This document shows positions 14,761 to 23,162 of a stretch of DNA of 52,852 bases, piece after piece. How positions within the stretch are numbered: the first letter of the stretch is position 1; each line of letters opens with the position of its first letter. The stretch is from contig CAJTQA010000022.1 of NCBI GenBank assembly GCA_910578455.1, positions 1 to 52,852 of the forward strand. Direction: 5' to 3'. The notes under the pieces were generated by a model. It saw only the letters and a program-made list of their open reading frames with translations. It searched no databases and was not told where the DNA came from. The translations under genes were made by a program, and so were the position numbers. This DNA is from an uncultured Dorea sp. Lineage in GTDB: Bacteria > Bacillota > Clostridia > Lachnospirales > Lachnospiraceae.

Positions 14761-16029
14761 ATGAAGAAACCATGTTTAATTATGTGCGGAAAGCTTTTTG
14801 ACGGAATCCATGACGAACTGATGACGGATATGGAGATTCTTGTAGAAGGAAACAAGATCACTGCCGTTGGAAGGAACCTGACAAGGCCGGAAGATGCCGA
14901 AATCATCGATCTTAAGCACCTTACTGTGACTCCCGGCATGATTGACGCCCACGTACACGGCAATCTGATGCGCTGGCAGGAGACCGACAATATCCTTTTC
15001 CAGTCGGAAGGGTACAGCACTCTCGCTTTCCTGCATACCGCGGAGAGATGCCTTGAGAGAGGTTTTACCACCATCCGGTGCAACGGCATGGGGCCTGCCG
15101 GCTACGGAATCGTAGACGTGAAAAACGTGATTGACCGCGGGCTTTTCCCTGCCGCCAGGATGAACGTAGGCGCCCACATGCTCGGCGGCCCGGGGATGCC
15201 CGGAGACATGAGCATGTACGCATGCACTAACGAGCCCCTCTCCGACTACATCCAGATAAAGACCATCGGCAGCGGACGCGACTTCTTCCGGAACCAGGTA
15301 CGAAGAGAAGTAAAATACGGTACGGACTTTATCAAGATCTTTTTGTCAGGCAGTTTCTTAAGTCCGGACGGAGGCCCTGAGATCAGCTATCTGGATGACG
15401 AGGAACTTCAGATTATCATCCAGACCGCCCACGACCTGGGAAAACCGGTGACGGCGCACGTATATCCGCCCCGCATGATGAAAAAGCTTCTGGAGTTCGG
15501 CATTGACGGCATGGAGCATGGCGCGCTCATGGATGAAGAGACAGCATCCATCTTTGAAAAACAGGATACATACCTTGTGCCTACTTTCTCTCCATTCCAG
15601 GATGTGATAGAGGGTAATGACGACCTGGTTGACAAAAATACCGCTGACAGCCAGATGAAACTGCGGAAATTCGCCCCCCGCCTGAAAGAGAGCCGCCAGA
15701 TTATCCGAAACAGCCAGATACGCCTCGGTTTCGGCTCTGACTTCTGCGCGGTGCACCAGCCTTATGAAGGGTGGTACGAGTACCGCAGCTGGATACGCTC
15801 CGGAATGGACGCTTTCCGTACACTTAAGGCCGCCACCAGCGTAAATGCCGGCATCTTAAAGATGGATCACCTGATCGGAACCATTGAACCCGGAAAACTT
15901 GCCGATATTGCAGGATGGCACCGGGATCTGCTCGATGACTGCGATGCATTGAGCGAGTGCGATTTTGTCATGAAAGACGGAAACGTATACCCCACGGCAA
16001 ACGACGTTATTGACGATTACTGCCGTTAG
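14761..16029 (+). CDS. Metal-dependent amidohydrolase (imidazolonepropionase/prolidase-like)
   Basis: A 422-residue member of the amidohydrolase superfamily. The first metal motif H-x-H is in GMIDAHVHGN (~residue 64). The bridging Lys is probably in TDFIKIFLSGS. Metal-binding His residues follow in PVTAHVYPP and GMEHGALMDE, and the late Asp is in LGFGSDFCAVH. The C-terminus has the usual GTIEPGKLADI segment. The subgroup is one that often acts on Xaa-Pro-like dipeptides or cyclic amides; the true substrate is not readable. It has a strong ribosome binding site, its own promoter and a palindromic upstream site, and shares a terminator with the convergent argD. Confidence 0.85.
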   Translation: MKKPCLIMCGKLFDGIHDELMTDMEILVEGNKITAVGRNLTRPEDAEIIDLKHLTVTPGMIDAHVHGNLMRWQETDNILFQSEGYSTLAFLHTAERCLERGFTTIRCNGMGPAGYGIVDVKNVIDRGLFPAARMNVGAHMLGGPGMPGDMSMYACTNEPLSDYIQIKTIGSGRDFFRNQVRREVKYGTDFIKIFLSGSFLSPDGGPEISYLDDEELQIIIQTAHDLGKPVTAHVYPPRMMKKLLEFGIDGMEHGALMDEETASIFEKQDTYLVPTFSPFQDVIEGNDDLVDKNTADSQMKLRKFAPRLKESRQIIRNSQIRLGFGSDFCAVHQPYEGWYEYRSWIRSGMDAFRTLKAATSVNAGILKMDHLIGTIEPGKLADIAGWHRDLLDDCDALSECDFVMKDGNVYPTANDVIDDYCR

Positions 16030-16057
16030 AACAGCAATCAACAACAAAACATTCAAA

Positions 16058-16087
16058 AAGAGGAAGGCTCCCCGATGCCTTCCTCTT
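16058..16087. terminator. Bidirectional terminator between amidohydrolase and argD
   Basis: Arms AAGAGGAAGGC (16058-16068) and GCCTTCCTCTT (16077-16087) with an 8-base loop. A T-rich stretch follows on the plus side, and A residues precede it, giving T residues on the minus side. Confidence 0.85.
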
Positions 16088-16093
16088 ATATTT

Positions 16094-17281
16094 TTAATCT
16101 GCAAGTATTCTCTTCAGAACCGATATCATCTCGTCCACATGCTCTTTCTCAATGATAAGAGGCGGAACAAGGCGGATCACATCGCTTCTGGCGCTGATAA
16201 GGACCAGTCCTTCTGAAAGCGCTTTCTTTATGACTCCCCCTACGGGTTCTTTAAGACGAATGCCCTGAATCAGCCCGGTTCCCCTTATTTCCAAGATATC
16301 CCCGCAGGTTTCAGAAAGTTTTTTAAGCTCTCCGGCAAGATACGCGCCCGTCTCACGGACGTGGCCGGTCATATCTGTCTTTTCATAGATCTCTATCGTC
16401 TTTGCCACCGCCGCGCACACAAACGGATTTCCACCGTAAGTCGTGCCGTGGTCCCCCGGCTCTAAGGAAAACTCCGCCACTTCCTCTGTCACGGCAAAAG
16501 CTCCTACCGGAACTCCGCTTCCGATAGCCTTTGCCATGGCCATGATATCCGGTCTCACTCCATAGCCCTGCCATGCAAACATAGCGCCTGTGCGCGCCAT
16601 CCCGCACTGAATCTCATCACAGATCATAAGAATCTCTTCTTCGTCACAGATCTTGCGGATGCCCTCCATAAATTCCTTTGTAGCCGCGTTGATGCCTCCC
16701 TCTCCCTGAAGAGGCTCCAAAATGATAGCGCATGTCTTCTCATTCACCAGCGCCTTCACACTGTCAAGATTATTGAATTCCGCAAACTTTACGCCGGGTA
16801 TCAGCGGCTCAAAAGGGGTTCTATAAGGTTCATGCTCCGTCACGGACAAGGCTCCCATGCTGCGCCCGTGGAAGGAATTGCTCATGGCTATGTACTCGTA
16901 CCTTCCGTTATTTTTCTTCCACGCATATTTCCTCGCGGCTTTCAGCGCTCCTTCTATCGCCTCCGTGCCGCTGTTTGTAAAAAACACCCGGCCCATGCCT
17001 GACACACGTCTAAGGGCGTCCGCTGCCCTGCCGCAAGTTGTATTATAGTAAAGGTTCGATGTGTGGAGAAGCTTATCAACCTGCTCTTTCAGCGCGCTGT
17101 TAAGCTCTTCATGGGCGTATCCCAGTCCTGACACGGCAATTCCTGCCGCAAAGTCCAGATATTTCTTTCCGTCAGTGTCATAAAGATACACCCCCTCCCC
17201 CCTCTCAAAAGTTACCGGGAAACGGTTATATGTATGCACCAGGTTGTCTTCTGTCTTCTGCATATATTCGTTTACAGCCAT
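16094..17281 (-). CDS. argD: Acetylornithine aminotransferase
   Basis: A 395-residue class III PLP aminotransferase, normal length for ArgD. It converts N-acetylglutamate semialdehyde to N-acetylornithine with glutamate as donor, in the cytosol. Seen motifs: YLDFAAGIAVSGLGY near the N-terminus, NSGTEAIEGALKAARKYA, ILEPLQGEGGI, the LMICDEIQCGMARTG cofactor Asp, and the PLP Lys in MAMAKAIGSGVPVGAF. AGGAGG lies 10 bases before the ATG, and argB ends 14 bases upstream. It is the last gene of the argC-GNAT-argJ-argB-argD operon. Confidence 0.96.
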   Translation of the reverse strand: MAVNEYMQKTEDNLVHTYNRFPVTFERGEGVYLYDTDGKKYLDFAAGIAVSGLGYAHEELNSALKEQVDKLLHTSNLYYNTTCGRAADALRRVSGMGRVFFTNSGTEAIEGALKAARKYAWKKNNGRYEYIAMSNSFHGRSMGALSVTEHEPYRTPFEPLIPGVKFAEFNNLDSVKALVNEKTCAIILEPLQGEGGINAATKEFMEGIRKICDEEEILMICDEIQCGMARTGAMFAWQGYGVRPDIMAMAKAIGSGVPVGAFAVTEEVAEFSLEPGDHGTTYGGNPFVCAAVAKTIEIYEKTDMTGHVRETGAYLAGELKKLSETCGDILEIRGTGLIQGIRLKEPVGGVIKKALSEGLVLISARSDVIRLVPPLIIEKEHVDEMISVLKRILAD

Positions 17282-17295
17282 CCTTACACGTCCTC

Positions 17296-18195
17296 CTACT
17301 CTCCCATGTAAAATCTCTGCTCTCCGTCATTGATGATAGCAGTTCCGATTCCTTTATTGGTAAAGATCTCCAAAAGCAGGCAGTGGGGAATCCTTCCGTC
17401 CAGAATATGCACCCTGGACACGCCGTGCTCAATTGCTTCAATACAATTGTGGAGTTTCGGCAGCATCCCTCCGCCGATATACCCGGAATCCATAAGTTTT
17501 CTCGCCTCTGAAACCTTAAGCTCCGATATCAGCGTGGAGGAGTCATTTGGATCTTTATACACCCCTTCAATATCCGTAAGGAAAGCCAGCTTTTCCGCCC
17601 GCATCTGCCTTGCAATAGCGCAGGCCGCGTCATCTGCGTTGATATTATATGTATTGTATTCATCATCCAGCCCAATCGGACAGATGATAGGAAGGAAATC
17701 TTTTTCCAGCAGATCATAGAGAACGCTTGCGTTCACATTTTTTATATCGCCCACAAAGCCGATGTCCTGCCCGTCGGCATATTTTTTATTCACAGAGAGG
17801 AGCTTTCCGTCCTTGCCGCTAAGTCCGATAGCGCGGACTCCCAGGCTCTCCACAAGCTGCACCAGCTCTTTGTTCACTTTTCCCAGAACCATCTCCGCAA
17901 GCTCCATGGTGTCTTCATCCGTGACGCGCAGCCCGTTTACGAATTCCGGTTTCATTCCTACCTTTCCTACCCACCGGCTGATTTCCTTCCCTCCCCCGTG
18001 GACGATGATAGGCTTGAATCCCACCAGTTTAAGGAGCGTCACATCCTGGATGACCTGCTGCTTTAACTGGCCGTCCACCATGGCGCTCCCGCCATATTTG
18101 ACGACGATCACCCGGCGGTTAAACCGCTGTATGTAAGGCAGCGCCTCAATCAGCACTTCTGCCTTCTCAAGATACTTTTCCATGTCTTTGTTCAT
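17296..18195 (-). CDS. argB: Acetylglutamate kinase
   Basis: A 299-residue amino acid kinase of normal length. It phosphorylates N-acetylglutamate, usually the arginine-inhibited step. The N-terminal VVKYGGSAMVDGQLK and PIIVHGGGKEISRW loops bind ATP and substrate. ITVNADDAACAIA-like (INADDAACAIARQM) and EGVYKDPNDSSTLI segments follow. The N-terminal helix before the first strand (MEKYLEKAEVLIEALPYIQR) is the extension typical of arginine-sensitive, hexameric enzymes, so feedback inhibition is likely. Between argJ (61 bases upstream) and argD. Confidence 0.96.
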   Translation of the reverse strand: MNKDMEKYLEKAEVLIEALPYIQRFNRRVIVVKYGGSAMVDGQLKQQVIQDVTLLKLVGFKPIIVHGGGKEISRWVGKVGMKPEFVNGLRVTDEDTMELAEMVLGKVNKELVQLVESLGVRAIGLSGKDGKLLSVNKKYADGQDIGFVGDIKNVNASVLYDLLEKDFLPIICPIGLDDEYNTYNINADDAACAIARQMRAEKLAFLTDIEGVYKDPNDSSTLISELKVSEARKLMDSGYIGGGMLPKLHNCIEAIEHGVSRVHILDGRIPHCLLLEIFTNKGIGTAIINDGEQRFYMGE

Positions 18196-18256
18196 TTAAA
18201 AGTTTCCTTCCCTTCGTTATACTTTGCTGCCGGCGCAGCGATTTTGCCAAGCTGCA

Positions 18257-19480
18257 CTAACTTCTGTAGTCGGCATTTATGTCGATATATCCGTGGGTCA
18301 GGTCGCACCCCCACGCCGACGCTGACACCGCGCCTGCTTTCATATCCGCAACTGCCGTCACCTCCGGCTGAGACAGGATTTTCGTAGCCTCCTGTTCGCT
18401 GTAGTCCACTGCCGTTCCGTCTTTTACGATCTGAATCCTGCCCGCAGCGCTCTCAAAGAACAGATCTACCTTTTCCGGGTCAAACTGCGCTCCTGAATAT
18501 CCCATGGCGCACAGTATCCTTCCCCAGTTGGCGTCATGCCCGGCAATTGCCGCCTTTGTAAGATTGGAGCACACGATCGCCTTTGCAAGAGTCTTTGCCT
18601 GGGCCTTGTCTTCACAGTTCACCGCCTTTGCCTCAAAAAGCGCCGTAGCTCCTTCGCCGTCCCCGGCAATCTTCTTTGCCAGATATTCATTAATCGTGTG
18701 GAGCGCTGACACAAACTCTTCATACTCCTGGCTGCCGTATATAATCTCCGGATTTTCCGCAAGCCCGTTGGCCAAAAGCAGCACCGTGTCATTGGTAGAG
18801 GTATCGCCGTCCACGGAAATCATATTATAAGTGTCTGGCACGTCCTCGCTCAGCGCTTTCTGAAGCGTCTCTTTGGAGATAACCGCATCCGTCGTGATAA
18901 ATGCTAGCATCGTGCACATATTAGGATGTATCATGCCGGATCCTTTTGCCATGCCTCCTACCGTCACTGTCTTTTTGCCCGCCTCAAACTCCACGGCCAG
19001 CTCTTTCTCACAAGTATCTGTCGTCATAATGGCCTTTGCCGCCGCCGTGCCGCTCTCCAGGGAGCTGTCTTTTTTCTCTGCCATCGCCCGGACGCCTGCC
19101 GTCAGCTTATCAATAGGCATCTGTTTTCCAATCACTCCCGTGGAGCCTACAAGCACGCCCTCTGCCGAAACGCCCAGCGCCTCTGCCGCAGCCTCGGCAG
19201 TATCCTTACAGTACCCAAAGCCCTCTTTTCCTGTGCACGCATTGGCAATGCCTGAATTTACGATGACCGCCTGAGCCCTTTTCCCGGATGCGACCACCTG
19301 CTGGTCCCACTTTACCGGAGCAGCCTTTACAATGTTTGTGGTAAATGTGCCTGCCGCCTCACAAGGAACCTGGCTGTAAATCAGCGCCATGTCTGTGCGT
19401 CCTTCATATTTGATGCCTGCCGCCGTGCTTGCCGCCTCAAATCCCTTTGCCGCGGTCACGCCTCCCTTTATCTGTTTCAT
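18257..19480 (-). CDS. argJ: Bifunctional ornithine acetyltransferase / glutamate N-acetyltransferase
   Basis: A 407-residue ArgJ. It recycles the acetyl group from N-acetylornithine to glutamate. The self-cleavage site with the nucleophile Thr lies in HPNMCTMLAFITTDA; the more usual sequence is ATML, so the residue before the Thr is Cys here. Other family motifs: TNIVKAAPVKWD, AVIVNSGIANACTG, STGVIGKQMPI, SVDGDTSTNDT, and the C-terminal DLTHGYIDINADYRS. Whether it is bifunctional or only recycles cannot be told from sequence. An acetyltransferase gene sits directly upstream (29-base gap). Confidence 0.96.
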   Translation of the reverse strand: MKQIKGGVTAAKGFEAASTAAGIKYEGRTDMALIYSQVPCEAAGTFTTNIVKAAPVKWDQQVVASGKRAQAVIVNSGIANACTGKEGFGYCKDTAEAAAEALGVSAEGVLVGSTGVIGKQMPIDKLTAGVRAMAEKKDSSLESGTAAAKAIMTTDTCEKELAVEFEAGKKTVTVGGMAKGSGMIHPNMCTMLAFITTDAVISKETLQKALSEDVPDTYNMISVDGDTSTNDTVLLLANGLAENPEIIYGSQEYEEFVSALHTINEYLAKKIAGDGEGATALFEAKAVNCEDKAQAKTLAKAIVCSNLTKAAIAGHDANWGRILCAMGYSGAQFDPEKVDLFFESAAGRIQIVKDGTAVDYSEQEATKILSQPEVTAVADMKAGAVSASAWGCDLTHGYIDINADYRS

Positions 19481-19509
19481 ATTCTTCCATCCTTTCCTTT
19501 TTCTCCGCC

Positions 19510-19953
19510 TTACTGGTTGAAAGCTGTTATATTTTCTTCATTTAACGTGAAATCGTAATAATTCAGGTCCAATCTCTGAACCCAGCCGATTTCGTTCCAG
19601 AATGCATTGCCGATATCATTTTTTGTAAACGCGATCAGCGATACTTTATTTATCTTTTCTTTCTTCAGGGCGTCCATAGAAAATACCACCATAGATTTCC
19701 CGATTCCCCGCCTCCGGTAACTCTCGTCCACGCACACATGGTAAAGGCACCCCCGCCTGCCGTCATGGCCGCACAGGATTGCGCCTACGATTCTTCCGTC
19801 CTCTTCCGCCACGACGCTTGTGGTGGGGTTACGCTTAAGGAAACGTTCGATTCCCTCTCTGGAGTCGTCCACACTGCGGATCCCAAACCCGTGAATCTGT
19901 TTCCACAGCCTATAGACTTCCTCATAATCATCGATTGCCATTACCCTTAACAT
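19510..19953 (-). CDS. GNAT-family N-acetyltransferase in the arginine operon
   Basis: A 147-residue single-domain GNAT protein. The acetyl-CoA loop is visible as ESYRRRGIGKSMV, preceded by the central strand RRGCLYHVCVDE and followed by NKVSLIAFTKNDIGNAFWNE. It lies between argC (42 bases upstream) and argJ (29 bases downstream) in the same direction. Its position suggests acetylation of glutamate or a related arginine-pathway compound, such as a small N-acetylglutamate synthase that primes the cycle. Ordinary GNAT housekeeping functions cannot be excluded. The product is not assigned a name. Confidence 0.8.
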   Translation of the reverse strand: MLRVMAIDDYEEVYRLWKQIHGFGIRSVDDSREGIERFLKRNPTTSVVAEEDGRIVGAILCGHDGRRGCLYHVCVDESYRRRGIGKSMVVFSMDALKKEKINKVSLIAFTKNDIGNAFWNEIGWVQRLDLNYYDFTLNEENITAFNQ

Positions 19954-19995
19954 ATCTTTTCTCCTGCATCTATTTTTATTCCGCTGGAAATCTGC

Positions 19996-21036
19996 CTACG
20001 GAAATACCGGAACAAGCTCAAGGCCTTCGCTCTCCTTAAAGCCAAACATAAGATTCATGTTCTGGACCGCCTGCCCTGCCGCGCCTTTCACAAGATTATC
20101 CATGGCTCCCATCAGAATGACCCTGTTTGTCCTCGGGTCAATCTTAAAGCCGATATCCACATAATTGCTTCCTTCCACCCATTTTGTCTCCGGGTAGCGC
20201 CCTTCTTCCAAAACACGGACAAAACTCTCGTTTCCGTAATATCTGTCATAAGCAGACCTCACGTCCCCGTCTGTAACGCCAGATTTTAATTCTGCATATT
20301 CTGTCACCAGGATCCCGCGATTCATGGGTACAAGATGAGGGGTAAAGCTTATCACCACGTCCTCTCCAGACGCATAGCCAAGCTGTTCCTCGATTTCCGG
20401 CGTATGCCTGTGGGTGCCCACGCCGTAAGCCTTGATATTTTCATTCACCTCACAGAAAAGGTTTGGAACCTTTGCTCCCCTTCCCGCCCCGGATGTGCCG
20501 GACTTCGCGTCAATGATCAGGCTCTTCATATTGATAAGCCCTTCCTTCGCCAGCGGATACGCCGTCAGGATGGAACAGGTCGTATAGCACCCCGGATTTG
20601 CCGTCAGACGCGCTTTTTTTATCTGCTCCCTGTTGACTTCGCAGAGCCCGTACACTGCCTCTCCGATAAACTGGGGGCTTTTATGCGTGATACCGTACCA
20701 TCTTTCATAAATGTCCACATTCTTGATCCGGTAGTCCGCACTTAAATCTATGACCTTCGCTTTCGACAATATCCCTTCGCTCATCACCGATGCACAAAAT
20801 CCCTGTGGAGTTGCCGTAAAGATTACATCTGCCCTCTCTGCCAGCTCTTCCATATTGTCATCAAGGCATCTGTCATCCACAATCTCAAACATATTCTGAT
20901 AGACATCCGCATACTTTTTGTCTATGTAGCTCCTGGAGCCGTACCATATGACCTCCGCCTCTCTGTGCCCTGTCAAAAGCCGCACAAGCTCTGCGCCGGC
21001 ATATCCTGTGGATCCTATGATTCCTACTTTGACCAT
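19996..21036 (-). CDS. argC: N-acetyl-gamma-glutamyl-phosphate reductase
   Basis: A 346-residue NADPH-dependent reductase of normal length. The Rossmann start is VGIIGSTGYAGAELVRLL. The catalytic Cys is in LTANPGCYTTCSI. Other family motifs are SAKSGTSGAGRG-like (DAKSGTSGAGRGAK), the active-site His region YGVGTHRHTPEI and the C-terminal DNLVKGAAGQAVQNMN. First gene of the operon. AGGAGAGGTG precedes the ATG. The promoter 85-125 bases upstream lies inside a long palindrome that looks like a pair of arginine-repressor boxes. Confidence 0.96.
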   Translation of the reverse strand: MVKVGIIGSTGYAGAELVRLLTGHREAEVIWYGSRSYIDKKYADVYQNMFEIVDDRCLDDNMEELAERADVIFTATPQGFCASVMSEGILSKAKVIDLSADYRIKNVDIYERWYGITHKSPQFIGEAVYGLCEVNREQIKKARLTANPGCYTTCSILTAYPLAKEGLINMKSLIIDAKSGTSGAGRGAKVPNLFCEVNENIKAYGVGTHRHTPEIEEQLGYASGEDVVISFTPHLVPMNRGILVTEYAELKSGVTDGDVRSAYDRYYGNESFVRVLEEGRYPETKWVEGSNYVDIGFKIDPRTNRVILMGAMDNLVKGAAGQAVQNMNLMFGFKESEGLELVPVFP

Positions 21037-21117
21037 CTGCTTTCACCTCTCCTGAACTGATTCCCGATTATCATAAACCTTTTCTCCTGCATTGTCCAGC
21101 ATAACCCGGAAAATTTA

Positions 21118-21165
21118 AAGAACTTGCATAATTATACATCTGATTCGTATAATATGCAAGTTCTT
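21118..21165 (-). promoter_or_regulatory. argC promoter within paired ARG-box-like operators
   Basis: Reading leftward, TTGCAT (21154-21159), 17 bases and TATAAT (21131-21136) form the argC promoter. It sits in a near-perfect palindrome, arms 21118-21137 and 21147-21165. Each arm carries a TGCATAATTATAC-like sequence close to the ArgR/AhrC box (TGAAT-type half-sites). The arms overlap both hexamers, so a hexameric arginine repressor bound there would block RNA polymerase. Arms plus a T7 tract on the plus strand could also act as a terminator in that direction. Confidence 0.65.
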
Positions 21166-21200
21166 TTTTTACATGCCACAGACCATATATCCGTTCCTTT

Positions 21201-22571
21201 TTATTCCCGGCATCTTTTTTCCCCGAACAAGGCTGTTTTCCCTGGCTTCATCTCCAGCGCCCCGTTCTGGTACCGGTAAATGCTGAGCAGGATCCCAAGC
21301 AGTATATACGTTACTGCTGCACCGCTGTTCCCGTAAGTAATAAACGGGCAATACGAAGAACCTGGGATTATAATTCCCATATTTATGAGCACATACCATG
21401 CGATCTCTGTCAGAAGAACCGCGCCGCAGCCAATTCCCATAAGCATACCCAGCCTGTTTGCCTGCCTCCATGTACAGGATAAAAGCCTTAAGAAAAGAAG
21501 TATGATTGCCCCTGCAAGAAACACTGCCGCCAGCACTCCAAAATATGCCGCGGTATAGGCAAGCACAAAATCCATGCTTTCCGGCACTGTATCGGCAGCC
21601 TCTGCAAAATTCACCCCTTTTCCCACAAGCCTCGTGCCTTCCAAAAGTTTCTTCACCGCATAAAACTGGTAATTTTCTTCTCCATAACCCTCTGGATTCA
21701 ACATTACGCGAATCCTCATTACCTGATAGTCCGCCCCGAACTTTAGGACAAAAAACACAGTTCCTGCAAGAAACGAAAAAAATGCTCCCCAGATAGCAAA
21801 CAGCGCCTTTTTTACATTTACTTTAAAATATCCTTTTAAGACTGCCGCCGAGAGGACGATAAGCGCTGCCGGCACAAGCACGTTCACCGCAGACAGGGAA
21901 TACAAAAGCGATGCCGCCAGCATAGGCGCGCTCCACAGGATTCCCTTCAGGAGGCCTCTGTATCCCTCCCCCCGATAACGGTACACTGCCCCACAATATA
22001 ACGGGATGAATAGTAAAAGAGCCATCCTTACATTGACGCTGACTTGCAAAAAATGAAACACGATAAAAGTCCTGGCACCGTTTACAGGCACTGAAATCCC
22101 TATCCCTGCCGCCAGAAGTACAAAATACGTAATCATAAGCTCCCTGGCGCGGTAAGCAATCCTCGTATAGTCAAGAAAACAGACTCCCGCCATAACTGCA
22201 AGACCCGCCAGCATACCGGCAGCGCCCTCCGCAAACGAGCCAACGGAAAAACCTGCCCCATCCCCTGTGTCCACATGAATGTCAAGATAACACCGGATTG
22301 CCAGGCCCAAGATACTTAAGAAAGCAATCGCAGCTATTGCCGGCCAGTTCATCTTCGGACGGTGGATGCGGTCCATGTCCACCCCTACTTCCACCGGGTC
22401 TCCCATCTCCGCCACTGCCGCTGCCTCCGCCTCGCTTTCCGTCATTCCAGATGCTATAAAATCCGCTTTCTGCTCCTCAATGTGCGTCTCAAGCTCTCTT
22501 TCCACCATCGGAACTGCCCTCTTCCAGCGTATCTGACCGGCTAGCGTCTCCATATAATCATGCCTGTCCAT
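21201..22571 (-). CDS. FtsW/RodA/SpoVE-family protein with N-terminal permease-prefix domain
   Basis: A 456-residue membrane protein with about ten transmembrane helices from residue ~80. The SEDS-type signatures are LVGKGVNF, VPESMDFVLAYTAAYFG and PFITYGNSGAAVTY (PFxSYGGS in typical members). The first ~75 residues are soluble and helical (ERELETHIEEQKADF, MTESEAEAAAVAEMGDPVEV), a permease-prefix type domain often seen behind PadR genes. The ATG at 22571 overlaps padR by 14 bases and has GGAGGTG 7 bases upstream. It may be a glycosyltransferase for cell-wall synthesis or a regulated paralogue. The main-division ftsW or rodA is expected elsewhere. Confidence 0.8.
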   Translation of the reverse strand: MDRHDYMETLAGQIRWKRAVPMVERELETHIEEQKADFIASGMTESEAEAAAVAEMGDPVEVGVDMDRIHRPKMNWPAIAAIAFLSILGLAIRCYLDIHVDTGDGAGFSVGSFAEGAAGMLAGLAVMAGVCFLDYTRIAYRARELMITYFVLLAAGIGISVPVNGARTFIVFHFLQVSVNVRMALLLFIPLYCGAVYRYRGEGYRGLLKGILWSAPMLAASLLYSLSAVNVLVPAALIVLSAAVLKGYFKVNVKKALFAIWGAFFSFLAGTVFFVLKFGADYQVMRIRVMLNPEGYGEENYQFYAVKKLLEGTRLVGKGVNFAEAADTVPESMDFVLAYTAAYFGVLAAVFLAGAIILLFLRLLSCTWRQANRLGMLMGIGCGAVLLTEIAWYVLINMGIIIPGSSYCPFITYGNSGAAVTYILLGILLSIYRYQNGALEMKPGKTALFGEKRCRE

Positions 22572-22923
22572 AACACTCACCTCCGGCAATGTCTCTTCCC
22601 GCAGCACCCATGACGCTTGCAACCGCACGAGTGAATTCCTTCCACTCTTCCTCTTTTTGTTTCAGCTGCTTTTTTCCCGCCTTTGTCAGATGATAATACT
22701 TCCGTATCTTTCCCACAGCCTCCTTCTCATAGGCATCCACAAAGCCCTTATCCTCCATGGAATGCAGAAGGGGGTAGAGGGTTCCTGCCTTTAACTCAAA
22801 CACATTTTTCGACTTTTCCCTCAGCGTATCTATCATCTCATACCCATACATGTCCTTTTCCTCCAAAAGCCTCAAGATAAGCATGGATGTGTTACCGGAC
22901 ACTAAGCTTTTATCTGCTGCCAT
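22558..22923 (-). CDS. PadR-family transcriptional repressor
   Basis: A 121-residue PadR regulator. The winged helix covers residues ~10-85 (MLILRLLEEKDMYGYEMIDT, KAGTLYPLLHSMEDKGFVDA, KYYHLTKAGKKQL), followed by a short C-terminal helix for dimerisation. It is co-transcribed and overlaps with the FtsW-like gene, its most likely partner. PadR proteins bind palindromes with ATGTA/TACAT half-sites. A perfect AATGTAGAT/ATCTACATT palindrome lies 24 bases upstream of its start, next to the -10, so autoregulation is likely. Confidence 0.9.
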   Translation of the reverse strand: MAADKSLVSGNTSMLILRLLEEKDMYGYEMIDTLREKSKNVFELKAGTLYPLLHSMEDKGFVDAYEKEAVGKIRKYYHLTKAGKKQLKQKEEEWKEFTRAVASVMGAAGRDIAGGECYGQA

Positions 22924-22946
22924 CTTTCATCCTCCTTTTTATTTTT

Positions 22947-22980
22947 AATGTAGATTATCGATATATCGGTTATCTACATT
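22947..22980. promoter_or_regulatory. PadR operator palindrome
   Basis: Arms AATGTAGAT (22947-22955) and ATCTACATT (22972-22980), perfectly complementary over 9 bp, with further partial symmetry in the 16-base centre. Placed just downstream of the padR -10, the standard position for self-repression. Confidence 0.7.
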
Positions 22981-23006
22981 ATAGATAGGCCATCTATATA
23001 TGTCAA
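22978..23006 (-). promoter_or_regulatory. padR promoter
   Basis: Reading leftward, consensus TTGACA (23001-23006), a 17-base spacer and consensus TATAAT (22978-22983). The last bases of the operator palindrome overlap the -10. A smaller repeat TAGAT/ATCTA (22982-22996) sits in the spacer. Confidence 0.8.
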
Positions 23007-23020
23007 GAGGAACTTTAAAT

Positions 23021-23092
23021 ATTCATTATATTCATCATTCATGCATATTTTTTCATTTTCCTCTTGCGTTATGAAGAAAGATGGTGTATAGT
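23021..23092 (+). promoter_or_regulatory. argG promoter with upstream ATTCAT repeats
   Basis: TTGCGT (23064-23069), 17 bases and TATAGT (23087-23092) make the argG promoter. Upstream, ATTCAT occurs three times (23021, 23030, 23037). ATTCAT/ATGAAT is the half-site of ARG boxes, so arginine-repressor control is plausible. The spacing is less regular than at argC. Confidence 0.55.
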
Positions 23093-23162
23093 AGTCCTTG
23101 CGGTTTAAAAAATAATTTCCGATACATAGAAAACAGATATTTTATTAAGGAGGATTCTTATA

